Source: Actinomycetes bacterium
Lineage (GTDB): Bacteria > Actinomycetota > Actinomycetes > Propionibacteriales > Propionibacteriaceae
Direction of reading: 5' to 3'
Assembly (NCBI GenBank): GCA_023460935.1
Contig: JAEWOI010000033.1
Span: 1-31,724, forward strand
DNA: 31,724 nt
Shown here piece after piece: positions 16,321-25,110 of the stretch. The notes under the pieces are model-generated. The model was not told the origin of the DNA. It worked only from the letters and a program-made list of their open reading frames with translations, and did no database searches. Position 1 is the first letter of the stretch; every line of letters begins with the position of its first letter. Position numbers and translations under genes: made by a program.

Positions 16321-17091
16321 ATGTACGCGGAGGAGCGGCACCGGACGATCGTCAACCTTGCGCTGCGGCACGACCGCGTTTCGGTCGCCGATCTCGCTGA
16401 ACGGTTCGACGTGACCACCGAGACCATCCGCAGGGACCTGGACCTGCTGGACCAGCGCGGCCTGCTGCGCCGCGTCCACGGCGGGGCTGTCCTTGCCGAC
16501 AACGTCGCCCTGGTCGAGACGGCGCTGACCGAGCGGGAGCCGACCTTCGTCGCCCAGAAGAGCCGCATCGCCCAGGCCGCCCTTGCCTACCTCCCGGGGG
16601 CGGGTGCGACCGTCCTGTTCGACTCCGGCACCTCCGTCGCGCGGCTGGCCGCAGCCGTGCCGCCCGGCACGTTGGGCACCGTGGTCACCAACTCGGTGCC
16701 GGTAGCGGCGCAGCTCGCCGTCACCAACGGTGGCACCCAGGTGTACCTGCTCGGCGGCAGGGTGCGCGGGCTGACGCAGGCGACGGTCGGCGGCGAGACG
16801 GTCGCCGCCCTCGGCCGGCTTCGCTGTGACGTCGCCTTCCTCGGCACCAACGGGGTGTCGGTGCGCCACGGCTTCTCCACTCCCGATCCGGACGAGGCCG
16901 CCGTCAAGGAGGCCATGGTCGCGGCGTCCCGCCGGGTGGTCGTACTCGCCGACTCCTCCAAGGTGGGCGTCGAACTGCTGGTCACATTCGCCCCGCTGGG
17001 CGCGATCGACGTCCTGGTGACCGACTCCGGGATCAGCGCCCGCGACCTCGCCGAACTCGGCGAAGCCGGCATCGAGGTCGTGGTGGCATGA
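16321..17091 (+). CDS. fruR: DeoR-family transcriptional regulator of the fructose operon
   Basis: 256 aa. The N-terminal winged helix-turn-helix (about 5-57) includes VSVADLAERFDVTTETIRRDLDLLDQRGLLRRVHGGA, the DeoR signature. The C-terminal part is a sugar-phosphate isomerase-like sensor domain (VLFDSGTSVARLA, VVTNSVPVAAQLA, FLGTNGV). In this family the effector is usually fructose 1-phosphate or fructose 1,6-bisphosphate. ATG 16321 has GGGAAGAGGG 4 nt upstream. The last four bases overlap fruK (ATGA), so regulator and kinase are co-translated. Its operator candidate lies in its own promoter. The fructose link is inferred from the two following genes. Confidence 0.92.
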   Translation: MYAEERHRTIVNLALRHDRVSVADLAERFDVTTETIRRDLDLLDQRGLLRRVHGGAVLADNVALVETALTEREPTFVAQKSRIAQAALAYLPGAGATVLFDSGTSVARLAAAVPPGTLGTVVTNSVPVAAQLAVTNGGTQVYLLGGRVRGLTQATVGGETVAALGRLRCDVAFLGTNGVSVRHGFSTPDPDEAAVKEAMVAASRRVVVLADSSKVGVELLVTFAPLGAIDVLVTDSGISARDLAELGEAGIEVVVA

Positions 17092-18047
17092 TCGTCACCC
17101 TCACCGCCAACCCGTCGCTCGACCGCACCGCCGCGCTGGAACGGCCCCTCACCCGCGGTGAGGTGCACCGGGTCAGCTCGGTCACGATCGAACCCGGCGG
17201 CAAGGGCATCAACGTCGCGCGCGTCGCGCACGCAGCCGGCCATCCCGTGCGGGCCGTCCTCCCCGCCGATGCCGACGACCCGATCCTGCACGGCCTGGAC
17301 GCGCTCCGCGTGCCGTACCGGACGGTGCCGCTGGCCGGACCGGTGCGCACCAACCTAACCCTCACCGAGCCCGACGGCACCACCACCAAGCTCAACGAGC
17401 CCGGCCCCAGCCTGGACCCGGCGGCCGTGGAGCGCCTCGCCAACCTGCTCGTGCTTGAGTCCGAAAGGGCCGACTGGGTGGTGCTGTCCGGCTCAGTGCC
17501 GCCGGGGGTGCCGGCCGGGTGGTACGCCGACCTGGTCAGGGCGCTGCGCCCGTGGGGCTGCCGGATCGCGGTGGACACCTCCGACGCGCCGCTGCTGGCG
17601 CTCGCCGCGCAGTTCCCGGCCGCTGCCCCGGACCTGCTCAAGCCCAACTCCGAGGAACTCGCCCAGCTCACGGGCGCAGATCCCGAACTGCTCGAGGCAG
17701 CGGCCGCCGCCGGCGACCCCAGCGCGTGCGCCGCTGCCGCCCGCGGGCTCGTGGACCGGGGGGTGGGCGCGGTACTGGCCACCCTCGGCGCGGCCGGGGC
17801 AGTGCTGGTCACCCCGGACGGTGCCTGGCACGCCACCCCGCCACCGATCACGCTGCGGAGCACCGTCGGGGCGGGGGACTCCTCCGTCGCCGGCTACGTG
17901 CTGGCCCACACCAGGGCGCTGCCCGAGCCCGACCGGCTCCGGCTCGCCGTCGCCTACGGCTCCGCGGCAGCTGCGCTCGCCGGCACCGCGCTGCCGCATC
18001 CAGAACAACTGAACACCGCGGCCGTCACGATCACCCACCTCGGCTGA
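17088..18047 (+). CDS. fruK: 1-phosphofructokinase
   Basis: 319 aa, PfkB-family sugar kinase. It phosphorylates the fructose 1-phosphate delivered by the PTS transporter, giving fructose 1,6-bisphosphate. The signatures TANPSLDRT at the N-terminus, PGGKGINVARV (about 37-47) and VGAGDSSVAGYVL with catalytic Asp264 are present; the family often has GDS-M-V-A-G here. The ATG overlaps the fruR stop by 4 nt and fruA follows after 49 nt. Tagatose-6-phosphate kinase is the close alternative, but a fructose EII next door argues against it. Confidence 0.93.
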   Translation: MIVTLTANPSLDRTAALERPLTRGEVHRVSSVTIEPGGKGINVARVAHAAGHPVRAVLPADADDPILHGLDALRVPYRTVPLAGPVRTNLTLTEPDGTTTKLNEPGPSLDPAAVERLANLLVLESERADWVVLSGSVPPGVPAGWYADLVRALRPWGCRIAVDTSDAPLLALAAQFPAAAPDLLKPNSEELAQLTGADPELLEAAAAAGDPSACAAAARGLVDRGVGAVLATLGAAGAVLVTPDGAWHATPPPITLRSTVGAGDSSVAGYVLAHTRALPEPDRLRLAVAYGSAAAALAGTALPHPEQLNTAAVTITHLG

Positions 18048-18096
18048 TCCCCCTCCACCTGTCCCTCCCGCACCCCACCCGAACGAAGGAACTCCG

Positions 18097-20157
18097 TTGT
18101 CCGAACCGCTGATCACGCCTGCCCTGGTGCTGCTGGACGCAGACCTCGGCAGTACCAAGACCCAGGTCATCAACCGGCTGGCCGCGCTCGTGGCCGCGAC
18201 CGGCCGGGCGGAAGAGGCCGGCCTGGCCGCCGACGCCCTGGCCCGCGAGGAGAAGGCCGTGACCGGCCTCGGTGGCGGCATCGCGATCCCGCACTGCCGC
18301 TCCGCAGCCGTCAACACCAACACCCTCGCCTTCGCCCGGCTCAGCCCGAAGGTCGATTTCGGCGCCGCGGACGGGCCGGCCGACCTGGCGTTCATGATCG
18401 CCGCATCCGAGGGCTCCGACGACGCCCACCTGACCCTGCTGGCCATGCTGGCCCGTTCGCTGATGCGGGCGGAGTTCCTCGAGGGCCTGCGCAGCGCGAC
18501 CACGCCGGAGCAGATCGTCGCGCTCGTCGAGCAGGCGACGGCGCCGGAGGCACCGGCCGACCCGGCCGCCGCCAGCACCGCCGCGGCCTCGGTCGCAGCG
18601 CCCGTCGCCGCGACCGAGGCTGCGGGGAAGCTGATCGTCGCGGTCACGTCCTGCCCCACCGGGATCGCCCACACCTTCATGGCGGCGGACGGCCTCGAGC
18701 AGGCCGGTCGCACGGCCGGCATCGAGCTGGTCGTTGAACCGCAGGGCTCGGGCAAGATCGACTGGCTGGACCCGGCCGTGATCGCCCGTGCCGACGCGGC
18801 CATCTTCGCCGCGGATGTCCCGGTGCGCGAACGCGAGCGGTTCGCCGGCCTCCCGGTGGTCGAAGCCAGCGTGAAGCGCGCGATCAACGAGCCGGCCAAG
18901 CTGGTCAGCGAGGCGCTCGCTGCAGCGGACGACCCGAACGCCCATCGGGTCACCGGCACCAGGGGCGCGTCGGCCGGCGCGGCTCCCACGGGCTCCCAGC
19001 TGAGTGTCGGCAAGCGCATCCAGCAGGCGCTGATGACCGGCGTGTCCTACATGATCCCGTTCGTTGCCGCCGGCGGCCTGCTGATCGCGCTCGGCTTCCT
19101 GTTCGGCGGTTACGACATCGCCCTCGCCCCGGACTGCGCCGCGGTCACCTGGGCTGATGCCGACACCTGCGCCGGGGCGTCCTCGATGGCCTCCCTGGTG
19201 CTGGCCACCAACTCGCTGACCAGCATGCCGGCCGGCTTCGGGCTCTTCCTCGGCGCCATCCTGTTCACCATCGGCGGGGCGGCGTTCGGCTTCCTGATCC
19301 CGGCGCTGTCCGGCTACATCGCCTACGCGCTCGCGGGCCGCCCGGGCATCGCGCCTGGCTTCGTCGGTGGCGCGATCTCGGTCGCGATCGGTGCCGGCTT
19401 CCTCGGTGGCCTCGTCACCGGCCTGCTCGCCGGGGTGATCGCGCTGTGGATCTCCAGCTACAAGGTGCCACGCTGGTTGGCCGGCCTGATGCCGGTGGTG
19501 ATCATCCCGCTGGTCGCGACCCTGCTCACCGGCGGCGCCATGTACCTGCTGCTGGGCCGGCCGATCGCCGCGCTGACCACCGCGATGCAGGACAGGCTGC
19601 AGGGCATGTCCGGCGGCTCGGCGATCCTGCTCGGGATCGTGCTCGGGCTGATGATGTGCTTCGACCTGGGCGGCCCGGTGAACAAGGCGGCCTACCTGTT
19701 CGCCACCGCGGGCCTCTCGGCAGCGACCGTGGCCAACTTCAACGTGATGGCAGCGGTGATGGCCGCGGGCATGGTGCCGCCGCTCGCGATGGCGCTGGCC
19801 ACCGTCGTCCGTCGCAAGCTGTTCACCGAGGTGGAGCGCGAGAACGGCACCGCCGCCTGGCTGCTGGGTGCGTCCTTCATCTCGGAGGGCGCCATCCCGT
19901 TCGCCGCGGCCGACCCGCTGCGCGTGATCCCCTCCATGATGCTCGGGGGTGCCGTGACCGGTGCGCTCAGCATGACGCTGAACGTCGGCCTGCGGGCGCC
20001 GCACGGTGGGGTCTTCGTCCTGTTCGCCTTCGAGCCGCTGCCGGCCGCAATCCTCGGGTTCGTCGTGAGCCTGATCGCCGGGGTGCTGGTGGCCGCCGCA
20101 GCGGTGGTCGCGGCGAAGACGATCTGGCCGGCCAAGCGCGTCGAGGCGGTGGCCTGA
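18097..20157 (+). CDS. fruA: PTS fructose transporter, fused EIIA-EIIB-EIIC
   Basis: 686 aa. Domains in order: EIIA-Fru (1-145) with phospho-His66 in IPHCRS; an Ala/Pro-rich linker (147-176); EIIB-Fru (178-275) with phospho-Cys186 in TSCPTGIAHTFMAA; and a membrane EIIC (about 305-680) with about nine helices and motifs MIPFVAAGGLLIALGF, DLGGPVNKAAY and SEGAIPFAAADPLR. It imports fructose and delivers fructose 1-phosphate to FruK. TTG 18097 is preceded by GAAGGA 7 nt upstream. EI and HPr genes are not in the window; the EIIA has no fused HPr. A G+C-rich hairpin follows the stop by 8 nt. Confidence 0.95.
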   Translation: MSEPLITPALVLLDADLGSTKTQVINRLAALVAATGRAEEAGLAADALAREEKAVTGLGGGIAIPHCRSAAVNTNTLAFARLSPKVDFGAADGPADLAFMIAASEGSDDAHLTLLAMLARSLMRAEFLEGLRSATTPEQIVALVEQATAPEAPADPAAASTAAASVAAPVAATEAAGKLIVAVTSCPTGIAHTFMAADGLEQAGRTAGIELVVEPQGSGKIDWLDPAVIARADAAIFAADVPVRERERFAGLPVVEASVKRAINEPAKLVSEALAAADDPNAHRVTGTRGASAGAAPTGSQLSVGKRIQQALMTGVSYMIPFVAAGGLLIALGFLFGGYDIALAPDCAAVTWADADTCAGASSMASLVLATNSLTSMPAGFGLFLGAILFTIGGAAFGFLIPALSGYIAYALAGRPGIAPGFVGGAISVAIGAGFLGGLVTGLLAGVIALWISSYKVPRWLAGLMPVVIIPLVATLLTGGAMYLLLGRPIAALTTAMQDRLQGMSGGSAILLGIVLGLMMCFDLGGPVNKAAYLFATAGLSAATVANFNVMAAVMAAGMVPPLAMALATVVRRKLFTEVERENGTAAWLLGASFISEGAIPFAAADPLRVIPSMMLGGAVTGALSMTLNVGLRAPHGGVFVLFAFEPLPAAILGFVVSLIAGVLVAAAAVVAAKTIWPAKRVEAVA

Positions 20158-20165
20158 GCCACCGG

Positions 20166-20199
20166 GGCACGGTTCCGCCGAGTTCGGCGGGACCGTGCC
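20166..20199 (+). terminator. terminator of the fructose operon
   Basis: 15-bp stem (20166-20180 with 20185-20199, one G-U pair), loop AGTT, then AATTCC. Its GCACGGTTCCG core resembles the GGGGACGGTTCCG arm of the repeats near 9.7 and 10.7 kb, so it may be a diverged relative. Confidence 0.75.
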
Positions 20200-20366
20200 A
20201 ATTCCGGCCCATGTCGGTCTGGCTAGCCACTTCGGCCAGATCGGGGCCCGCAGGCACAAAGGCTTGGGGCTGTCAACCCCCAATCGGCCTCTGGCTAGGA
20301 GAGACATGGCTACTTGTCGGCCAGGCGTGCTATTCTGGGTAGTCGGGAAAGGTGGTCAAAACTGAT
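20200..20366 (+). promoter_or_regulatory. intergenic region with carD promoter
   Basis: TATTCT at 20331-20336 is the best -10; it would give a leader of about 24 nt with GGGAAAGG at 20345-20352. TCTGGCTAG occurs twice (20218-20226 and 20290-20298), and short stems (20264-20269 with 20278-20283; 20218-20223 with 20235-20240) lie between. No -35 at correct spacing and no RNA gene is recognisable. Confidence 0.4.
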
Positions 20367-20852
20367 ATGACGTTCACAATCGGTGAAACTGTGGTCTACC
20401 CCAATCATGGCGCGGCAGTCATCGAAGCCCTGGAAACCCGAACGATCAAAGGTGAAGACAAGCTCTATCTGGTGCTGCGCATCGTTGGGCAGAACGACCT
20501 CGTCGTCCGCGTGCCGGCCTGCAACCTCGACCTGGTCGGAGTCCGCGACGTCGTGGACGCCGACGGGCTCGAGCGGGTGTTCACGGTCCTGCGCTCGCCG
20601 CACGCCGAGGAACCCACCAACTGGTCGCGTCGGTACAAGGCCAACCTCGAGAAGCTGCACTCCGGCAACGTGCTGAAGGTGGCCGAGGTCGTGCGCGACC
20701 TGTGGCGCCGGGAGAAGGAGCGGGGCCTGTCCGCAGGCGAGAAGCGGATGCTGGCCAAGGCACGCCAGATCCTGGTCTCCGAGCTCGCCCTTGCCGAGAA
20801 GGTGGCGGAGGATCGCGCCGAGGTACTGCTCGACGAGGTACTCGCTTCCTGA
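20367..20852 (+). CDS. carD: CarD-family RNA polymerase-binding regulator
   Basis: 161 aa. CarD binds the RNA polymerase beta subunit and stabilises open complexes, notably at rRNA promoters. The N-terminal RNAP-interaction domain begins MTFTIGETVVYPNHGAAVIEALETRTIKG and the helical C-terminal domain has EEPTNWSRRYKANLEKLHSGNVLKVAEVVRDLWRREKERGLSAGEKRMLAKARQILVSELALAE, nearly identical to mycobacterial CarD, including the conserved DNA-contacting Trp. ATG 20367 is chosen since the CarD N-terminus starts here; an in-frame GTG at 20352 overlaps the ribosome-site stretch. ispD follows 24 nt downstream, as in other actinobacteria. Confidence 0.95.
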   Translation: MTFTIGETVVYPNHGAAVIEALETRTIKGEDKLYLVLRIVGQNDLVVRVPACNLDLVGVRDVVDADGLERVFTVLRSPHAEEPTNWSRRYKANLEKLHSGNVLKVAEVVRDLWRREKERGLSAGEKRMLAKARQILVSELALAEKVAEDRAEVLLDEVLAS

Positions 20853-20876
20853 CCTGCCAACCGCAACACTGTTCAC

Positions 20877-21569
20877 ATGGAACCGGTCGTCGCCATTGTG
20901 GTGGCGGCCGGTTCTGGTTCCCGGCTCGGCGGCGGTGTGCCCAAGGCGATGCGCGAACTCGCCGGCAGGCCGCTGCTCGGCCACAGCCTGGCTGCCCTCG
21001 CCGCCGGCGGGGTCCAGCGGGCGGTGGTGGTGGTACCGGCAGGGCTGCTGGCCGACTTCGAGACAGTGGTGGCCGACGCCCCCATCCCGGCCGCGTGCGT
21101 CGCGGGCGGAGCGGAGCGCGCCGACTCGGTGCGGGCCGGCTTGGACGCGATCAGCGGCGACCCGGCGCTGGCCGCGGCCCCCTTCGTCCTCGTCCATGAC
21201 GCTGCGCGGGCGCTGGTGCCGGCAGCGGTGGTCCGCCGGGTGATCGCAGCGCTGTCCGCCGGAGCCGCTGCCTGCGTACCGGTGGTGCCGGTGGTCGACT
21301 CCGTCCGGGAGGTCGACGGCGCCGGGTCGCGGGTGGTCGACCGGTCGCGGTTGCTGGCGGTGCAGACCCCGCAGGGCTTCCGTACCGCGGAACTCGTGCG
21401 CGGGCACCGGCTCGCAGCAGAGCGCGGCCTTCAGGTGACGGACGACGCAGCCGTGGTCGAGGCGCTCGGGACGCAGATCGTGCTGGTGGAGGGGTCGCGG
21501 GAGGCACTGAAGGTCACCGAGCCGTTCGACCTGCTGGTGGCCGAGGCGATAGCGAGGAGCAGGGCGTGA
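20877..21569 (+). CDS. ispD: 2-C-methyl-D-erythritol 4-phosphate cytidylyltransferase
   Basis: 230 aa. Third step of the MEP isoprenoid pathway: CTP + MEP gives CDP-ME. The nucleotide loop AAGSGSRLGGGVPKAMRELAGRPLL (10-34), the segment GGAERADSVRAGL, the HDAAR motif and VQTPQGFR are typical. The ATG lacks a clear ribosome site, so it may depend on translation of carD just upstream or start near its own transcript. Its stop overlaps the ispF start by 4 nt (GTGA). Function is secure. Confidence 0.94.
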   Translation: MEPVVAIVVAAGSGSRLGGGVPKAMRELAGRPLLGHSLAALAAGGVQRAVVVVPAGLLADFETVVADAPIPAACVAGGAERADSVRAGLDAISGDPALAAAPFVLVHDAARALVPAAVVRRVIAALSAGAAACVPVVPVVDSVREVDGAGSRVVDRSRLLAVQTPQGFRTAELVRGHRLAAERGLQVTDDAAVVEALGTQIVLVEGSREALKVTEPFDLLVAEAIARSRA

Positions 21570-22051
21570 ACCTTCGGATCGGGCTGGGCACGGACGTGCA
21601 CGCCTACGCCTCCGGTGTGCCGATGCGGCTGGCCGGCCTCGAGTTCCCCGAGGAGCCCGCCGGGCTGGCCGGGCACTCCGACGGTGACGCCGCCGCCCAC
21701 GCGATCTGTGACGCCCTGCTGGCTGCGGCCGGACTGGGCGACCTGGGCAGCAATTTCGGCACCAGCGAGCCGGAGTGGGCCGGCGCCGGCGGGGTCGCGT
21801 TCCTCACCGAGACCGCAGCCCGGGTGCGGGCCGCCGGCCACAGCGTGGTGAACGTCTCGGTGCAGGTGATCGGGAACCGGCCGAGGCTGGCCGCGCGCCG
21901 GGCCGAGGCCGAAGCCGTCCTCGCCGCAGCGCTCGGCGCACCGGTGAGCGTCTCCGGCACCACCACCGACGGCCTGGGCCTAACCGGACGGGGGGAGGGC
22001 GTGGCCGCGATCGCCGTGGCGCTGCTGGCCGCGCCTGAACTCCCCGCCTGA
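21566..22051 (+). CDS. ispF: 2-C-methyl-D-erythritol 2,4-cyclodiphosphate synthase
   Basis: 161 aa, homotrimeric zinc enzyme that cyclises CDP-ME 2-phosphate. Metal ligands are Asp10 and His12 (GTDVHAY) and His45; GHSDGDAAAHAICDALL and TTDGLGLTGRGEG are family signatures. The segment GDLGSNFGTSEPEWAGAGG departs from the proteobacterial FPDTDP form but is usual for actinobacteria. GTG 21566 overlaps the ispD stop, so the two are co-translated. The IspE gene is not next door. The convergent metallopeptidase gene ends only 10 nt away, so no room is left for a separate terminator. Confidence 0.95.
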   Translation: MNLRIGLGTDVHAYASGVPMRLAGLEFPEEPAGLAGHSDGDAAAHAICDALLAAAGLGDLGSNFGTSEPEWAGAGGVAFLTETAARVRAAGHSVVNVSVQVIGNRPRLAARRAEAEAVLAAALGAPVSVSGTTTDGLGLTGRGEGVAAIAVALLAAPELPA

Positions 22052-22061
22052 AGCGCCCTCG

Positions 22062-23258
22062 TCAGCGCACCTGGCTGGCGGGCACGGTGTAGGTGTTGCA
22101 GGTGCCCATCGAGGTGGTCTCCTGGCCGCTGGTGAACCAGCGCTGCCGAGCCTTGCCGGAGCCGTGGCCGCCCTCGTAGCCGGGCTGGCCGCTGAGCACG
22201 TCGTCACCGAGGTTGTACGCCACGCCCTGCAGGTTCTCCATCTCCTCTGCCGACATCCCGGAAGCCTGCGCAACAGAGGTGGTGAACATGCCGGAGAAGC
22301 AGTCGGCCTGCACCTCCAGCCGGCGGGAGAACACCTTGGCCTCGGCCCCTTCCGCGCGCTGCTCCCAAGCGATCGAGGAGATCAGGATGCCGGTGCGGGC
22401 CTGGATGGTGTGCCCGAACTCGTGGGCCAGGATCATCTCGGCGACGAACCGTGCCTTCTGCTGCTCCTCGGGGAAGATCCGGTACAGCGGCTTGGCGTAG
22501 TAGATGCGCTGGTCGGCGGCGCAGTACACGGCGTTGACCTCGTCAAGGGAGCCGCAGCCGGTCGTGATCGGCTCGTTGTACACCGTCACCGGCGGGCGCG
22601 GCAACTGGTAGCCGGCCGCCTCGAGCGGCTCCTGCCAGACGCGCATCAGGCAGGCGGTGAGCTCGTTGAAGTGCGTGGTCAGTTCCGCGACCGAAGCTGT
22701 GGTGATGTCGATGCCGGGCACGGCGCAGTCGGTCGGCACCGCGATCGACTGGCTGTAGGCGGGGTTGGACGTGAGCCACTTCTCCGCCTCGCCGTAGGTC
22801 TCCGGCTGCGGGATGGGCGGCGGGTCGAAATCAGGTTCGGGCACCGGCCTGGGCGGCGTCGAAGGGGTCGGCGCGACGGTTGGCGGATCGACGCTGTTCT
22901 GGGGGTCGCCGCCGCCGAGGTAGTTCATCAGTGAGACGAGGAAGAACCCCGTGCCGACAACCAGCACCAGCCCGAGCAGCAGGCCGCGCAGCGGGCTCCT
23001 CCGCTGGCCGCCGGGCGCGGGCGGGCGGCCCGGCTGGAAGCCACCCGGCGCCGGCTGCCCGTACGGGGCCTGGGCCGGCCGGTACGGCTGCTGGTACTGG
23101 CCCGGGGCCACCTGGCCGGCCGGCGGCTGCTGGTACTGAGGCTGGGTGGGATAGCCCGGACTGGCCGGCCAGGCCTGGGCCGGACGGTTCCACGAAGGCT
23201 GTCCCCACTGCGGCGCCTGCCCGGGCTGCTGGCCCGGATTCCCCCATTGCTGCGTCAC
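22062..23258 (-). CDS. neutral zinc metallopeptidase (YpfJ-like), membrane-anchored
   Basis: 398 aa. Residues 1-87 form a cytosolic tail very rich in Gln, Pro, Gly and Tyr. A single helix (about 90-113) anchors the protein, a Pro-rich linker (118-152) follows, and an extracytoplasmic domain begins near 155. HEFGH (279-283) is the zincin motif and Glu315 in RRLEVQADCFSG (third ligand) matches the putative neutral zinc metallopeptidase family (YpfJ). Several cysteines (178, 203, 235, 246, 320) may form disulfides. GTG 23258 is chosen because TACACT on the minus strand ends 6 nt upstream, giving a leaderless start. Target unknown. The unusual tail could interact with other proteins. Confidence 0.9.
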   Translation of the reverse strand: MTQQWGNPGQQPGQAPQWGQPSWNRPAQAWPASPGYPTQPQYQQPPAGQVAPGQYQQPYRPAQAPYGQPAPGGFQPGRPPAPGGQRRSPLRGLLLGLVLVVGTGFFLVSLMNYLGGGDPQNSVDPPTVAPTPSTPPRPVPEPDFDPPPIPQPETYGEAEKWLTSNPAYSQSIAVPTDCAVPGIDITTASVAELTTHFNELTACLMRVWQEPLEAAGYQLPRPPVTVYNEPITTGCGSLDEVNAVYCAADQRIYYAKPLYRIFPEEQQKARFVAEMILAHEFGHTIQARTGILISSIAWEQRAEGAEAKVFSRRLEVQADCFSGMFTTSVAQASGMSAEEMENLQGVAYNLGDDVLSGQPGYEGGHGSGKARQRWFTSGQETTSMGTCNTYTVPASQVR

Positions 23259-23264
23259 GCGGTC

Positions 23265-23270
23265 AGTGTA
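23265..23270 (-). promoter_or_regulatory. -10 box, leaderless start of the metallopeptidase gene
   Basis: TACACT on the minus strand, 6 nt from the GTG at 23258. Confidence 0.5.
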
Positions 23271-23368
23271 GACACAGCCCGGCGGGGGTCGGCAGGGCGG
23301 GTCCGGGAGTATTTCTCCACCTGTCCAAAGAAGTCCGCCAGCCCTCTGGCGGCGACGCCGCGCCCCGC

Positions 23369-23374
23369 TACTCT
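23369..23374 (+). promoter_or_regulatory. -10 box of the DUF2207 gene
   Basis: TACTCT 44 nt ahead of the ATG at 23419, leaving a leader of about 38 nt with GGGGGAG. It shares a 160-nt intergenic region with the divergent metallopeptidase gene. Confidence 0.35.
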
Positions 23375-23418
23375 TTAGCCACCTTTTCTCGAACGACGCG
23401 CCAGGGGGAGCGGGACAA

Positions 23419-25110
23419 ATGGCTTCGTATCTGAGGATCTGCCGCCGGTTGGGCGCGATCTTTGCGGTTGCGCTGGCGCTGCTGGTCGCCGCCGCGCCGC
23501 CTGCCCGCGCCGCCGAGCGCCTCACCACCTACACAGCCGACGTCACCGTCAACCCTGACGGCTCGCTGGCTGTGCAGGCGACCCTCGGCTTCGACGGCAC
23601 CCCGCCGGCCACGCTGCAGCAGCAGTTCACGACCGTCCTGCGCACCGCGGACCGCATGGAGTACCGCTACACGATCAGCGACGTGGTCGCCACCAGCGGC
23701 GGCCAGCCGGTGGCGGCAACAGTCACCGCCGGCCCCACCAGCACCACCGTCGGCATCCCAACCGAGGGGCTGAGCGCTCCCGTCGAGCTGGCCTACGTCG
23801 TGCGCGGCGCAGCCGTCGCCACGGCCGACGACACCACCACGATCGCCTGGGCGCTGCTGCAGGGCCTGAACGTCCCGGTTTCGGTGTTCGACGCCACCGT
23901 GTCCGTGCCCGGCCAGTTCAGCATGATCGACTGCGCCGCCGGCGACCGCTCCGCCCCGGGCGCCTGCACCTACTACAGCGGTGGCACCCACGACAGTCCC
24001 AGCCCCGCCTTCCACCACGAGGGCGCGGAGGCAGGGGAGGTCGTGCTGGTCACGATCCGGTTCCCCGCAGGGGTCGTCGCAGTCAACGAGGACCGCCGCG
24101 CGGTCTGGTCCCTCGACACCGCCTTCTCCGCGCAGCCACTGCCGCTCGGCATTGCGCTCGGCGCTCTGCTGCTCGGGGGGCTCGCCCTCTGGGCTGCGCA
24201 CCGGCGCATCGGCCGCGACGCCGGCGCCGGAGTCGCCCCCGCCCAGGTCGGCGGCTTCCACCCCGTCGGCCCGGGCCAGAGCGAGTTCCGGGTGAACGAC
24301 GGCATCCGCCCCGGAGAGGTCGGCACCCTGGTGGACGAGCGGGTCGACCCGGTGGACGTGACCGCCACCCTGCTCGACCTCGCGGTGCGCGGGCACCTGC
24401 TGATCACCGAACTGCCGCGGGCCAACAAGCATGCACCCACCGACTGGACGTTCGCCCGCCAGCCCGGCGGGGATGACCTGCTCGACTACGAGCGCACGCT
24501 GCTCGACGCCGTCGCCCCGGCCCAGGGCGAGCCGGTGCACGCGGCGAACCTCGGTGGCAGCGTCGGCGCCGTGATCGGCCAGGTGCAGTCGGAGCTCTAC
24601 GACGAGGTGGTGGCGCGCGGCTGGTTCGCCCAGCGTCCCGACTCCACCCGGAACCGGTGGGCCCTGATCGGCTGGGTGGCGCTCGGCGCAGCCGTGCTGG
24701 CCACCGTCCTGCTCGCGGCGTTCAGCCACTTCGGCCTGCTCGGCCTCGCCCTGATCGCGATCGCGCTGGGCGTGGTCTTCGTCGCCCAGGAGATGCCGGC
24801 CCGGACGGCCTCCGGCACGGCGCTGCTCGGTGGTCTCGACGCGCTGCGCGGCGGGCTCCTCACCCAGCCGGTGGACACCCTGCCGGTCGGTCGCGGTTAC
24901 GCGCAGCTGTCGGCGATCCTGCCGTACGCGATCGTGCTCGGCGGCAAGGACCGCTGGTTGCAGGCGGTCGCGGACGCCGACCTGGACGACCAGGCCGATT
25001 CCACGGAGTTGAGCTGGTACCACGCGCCGGAGGGCTGGCACCTGGCCGACCTGCCGGCGTCCCTCGCGAACTTCGTCACCACGGTCACCGGCACGCTGTT
25101 CAGCCGCTGA
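23419..25110 (+). CDS. DUF2207-type exported membrane protein
   Basis: 563 aa. A signal peptide (residues 1-31, cleavage likely after PPARA) is followed by an extracytoplasmic beta-rich region (33-225), a transmembrane helix (about 233-254), a cytosolic part (255-405), two close hydrophobic helices (about 408-455) and a C-terminal cytosolic domain. This layout and the segments LTTYTADVTVNPDGSLAVQATLGFDG and GTLVDERVDPVDVTATLLDLAVRGHLLI are those of DUF2207 proteins, whose role is unknown. GGGGGAG 7 nt before ATG 23419 supports the start. The convergent, frameshifted DeoR gene ends inside this gene, overlapping by 11 nt. Confidence 0.88.
   Translation: MASYLRICRRLGAIFAVALALLVAAAPPARAAERLTTYTADVTVNPDGSLAVQATLGFDGTPPATLQQQFTTVLRTADRMEYRYTISDVVATSGGQPVAATVTAGPTSTTVGIPTEGLSAPVELAYVVRGAAVATADDTTTIAWALLQGLNVPVSVFDATVSVPGQFSMIDCAAGDRSAPGACTYYSGGTHDSPSPAFHHEGAEAGEVVLVTIRFPAGVVAVNEDRRAVWSLDTAFSAQPLPLGIALGALLLGGLALWAAHRRIGRDAGAGVAPAQVGGFHPVGPGQSEFRVNDGIRPGEVGTLVDERVDPVDVTATLLDLAVRGHLLITELPRANKHAPTDWTFARQPGGDDLLDYERTLLDAVAPAQGEPVHAANLGGSVGAVIGQVQSELYDEVVARGWFAQRPDSTRNRWALIGWVALGAAVLATVLLAAFSHFGLLGLALIAIALGVVFVAQEMPARTASGTALLGGLDALRGGLLTQPVDTLPVGRGYAQLSAILPYAIVLGGKDRWLQAVADADLDDQADSTELSWYHAPEGWHLADLPASLANFVTTVTGTLFSR

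Noticed and set aside
18031..20307. A 758-codon minus-strand frame opposite fruA
   Set aside because: Low-complexity, basic and His/Gly-rich product opposite a clear PTS gene; no ribosome site or family motif.
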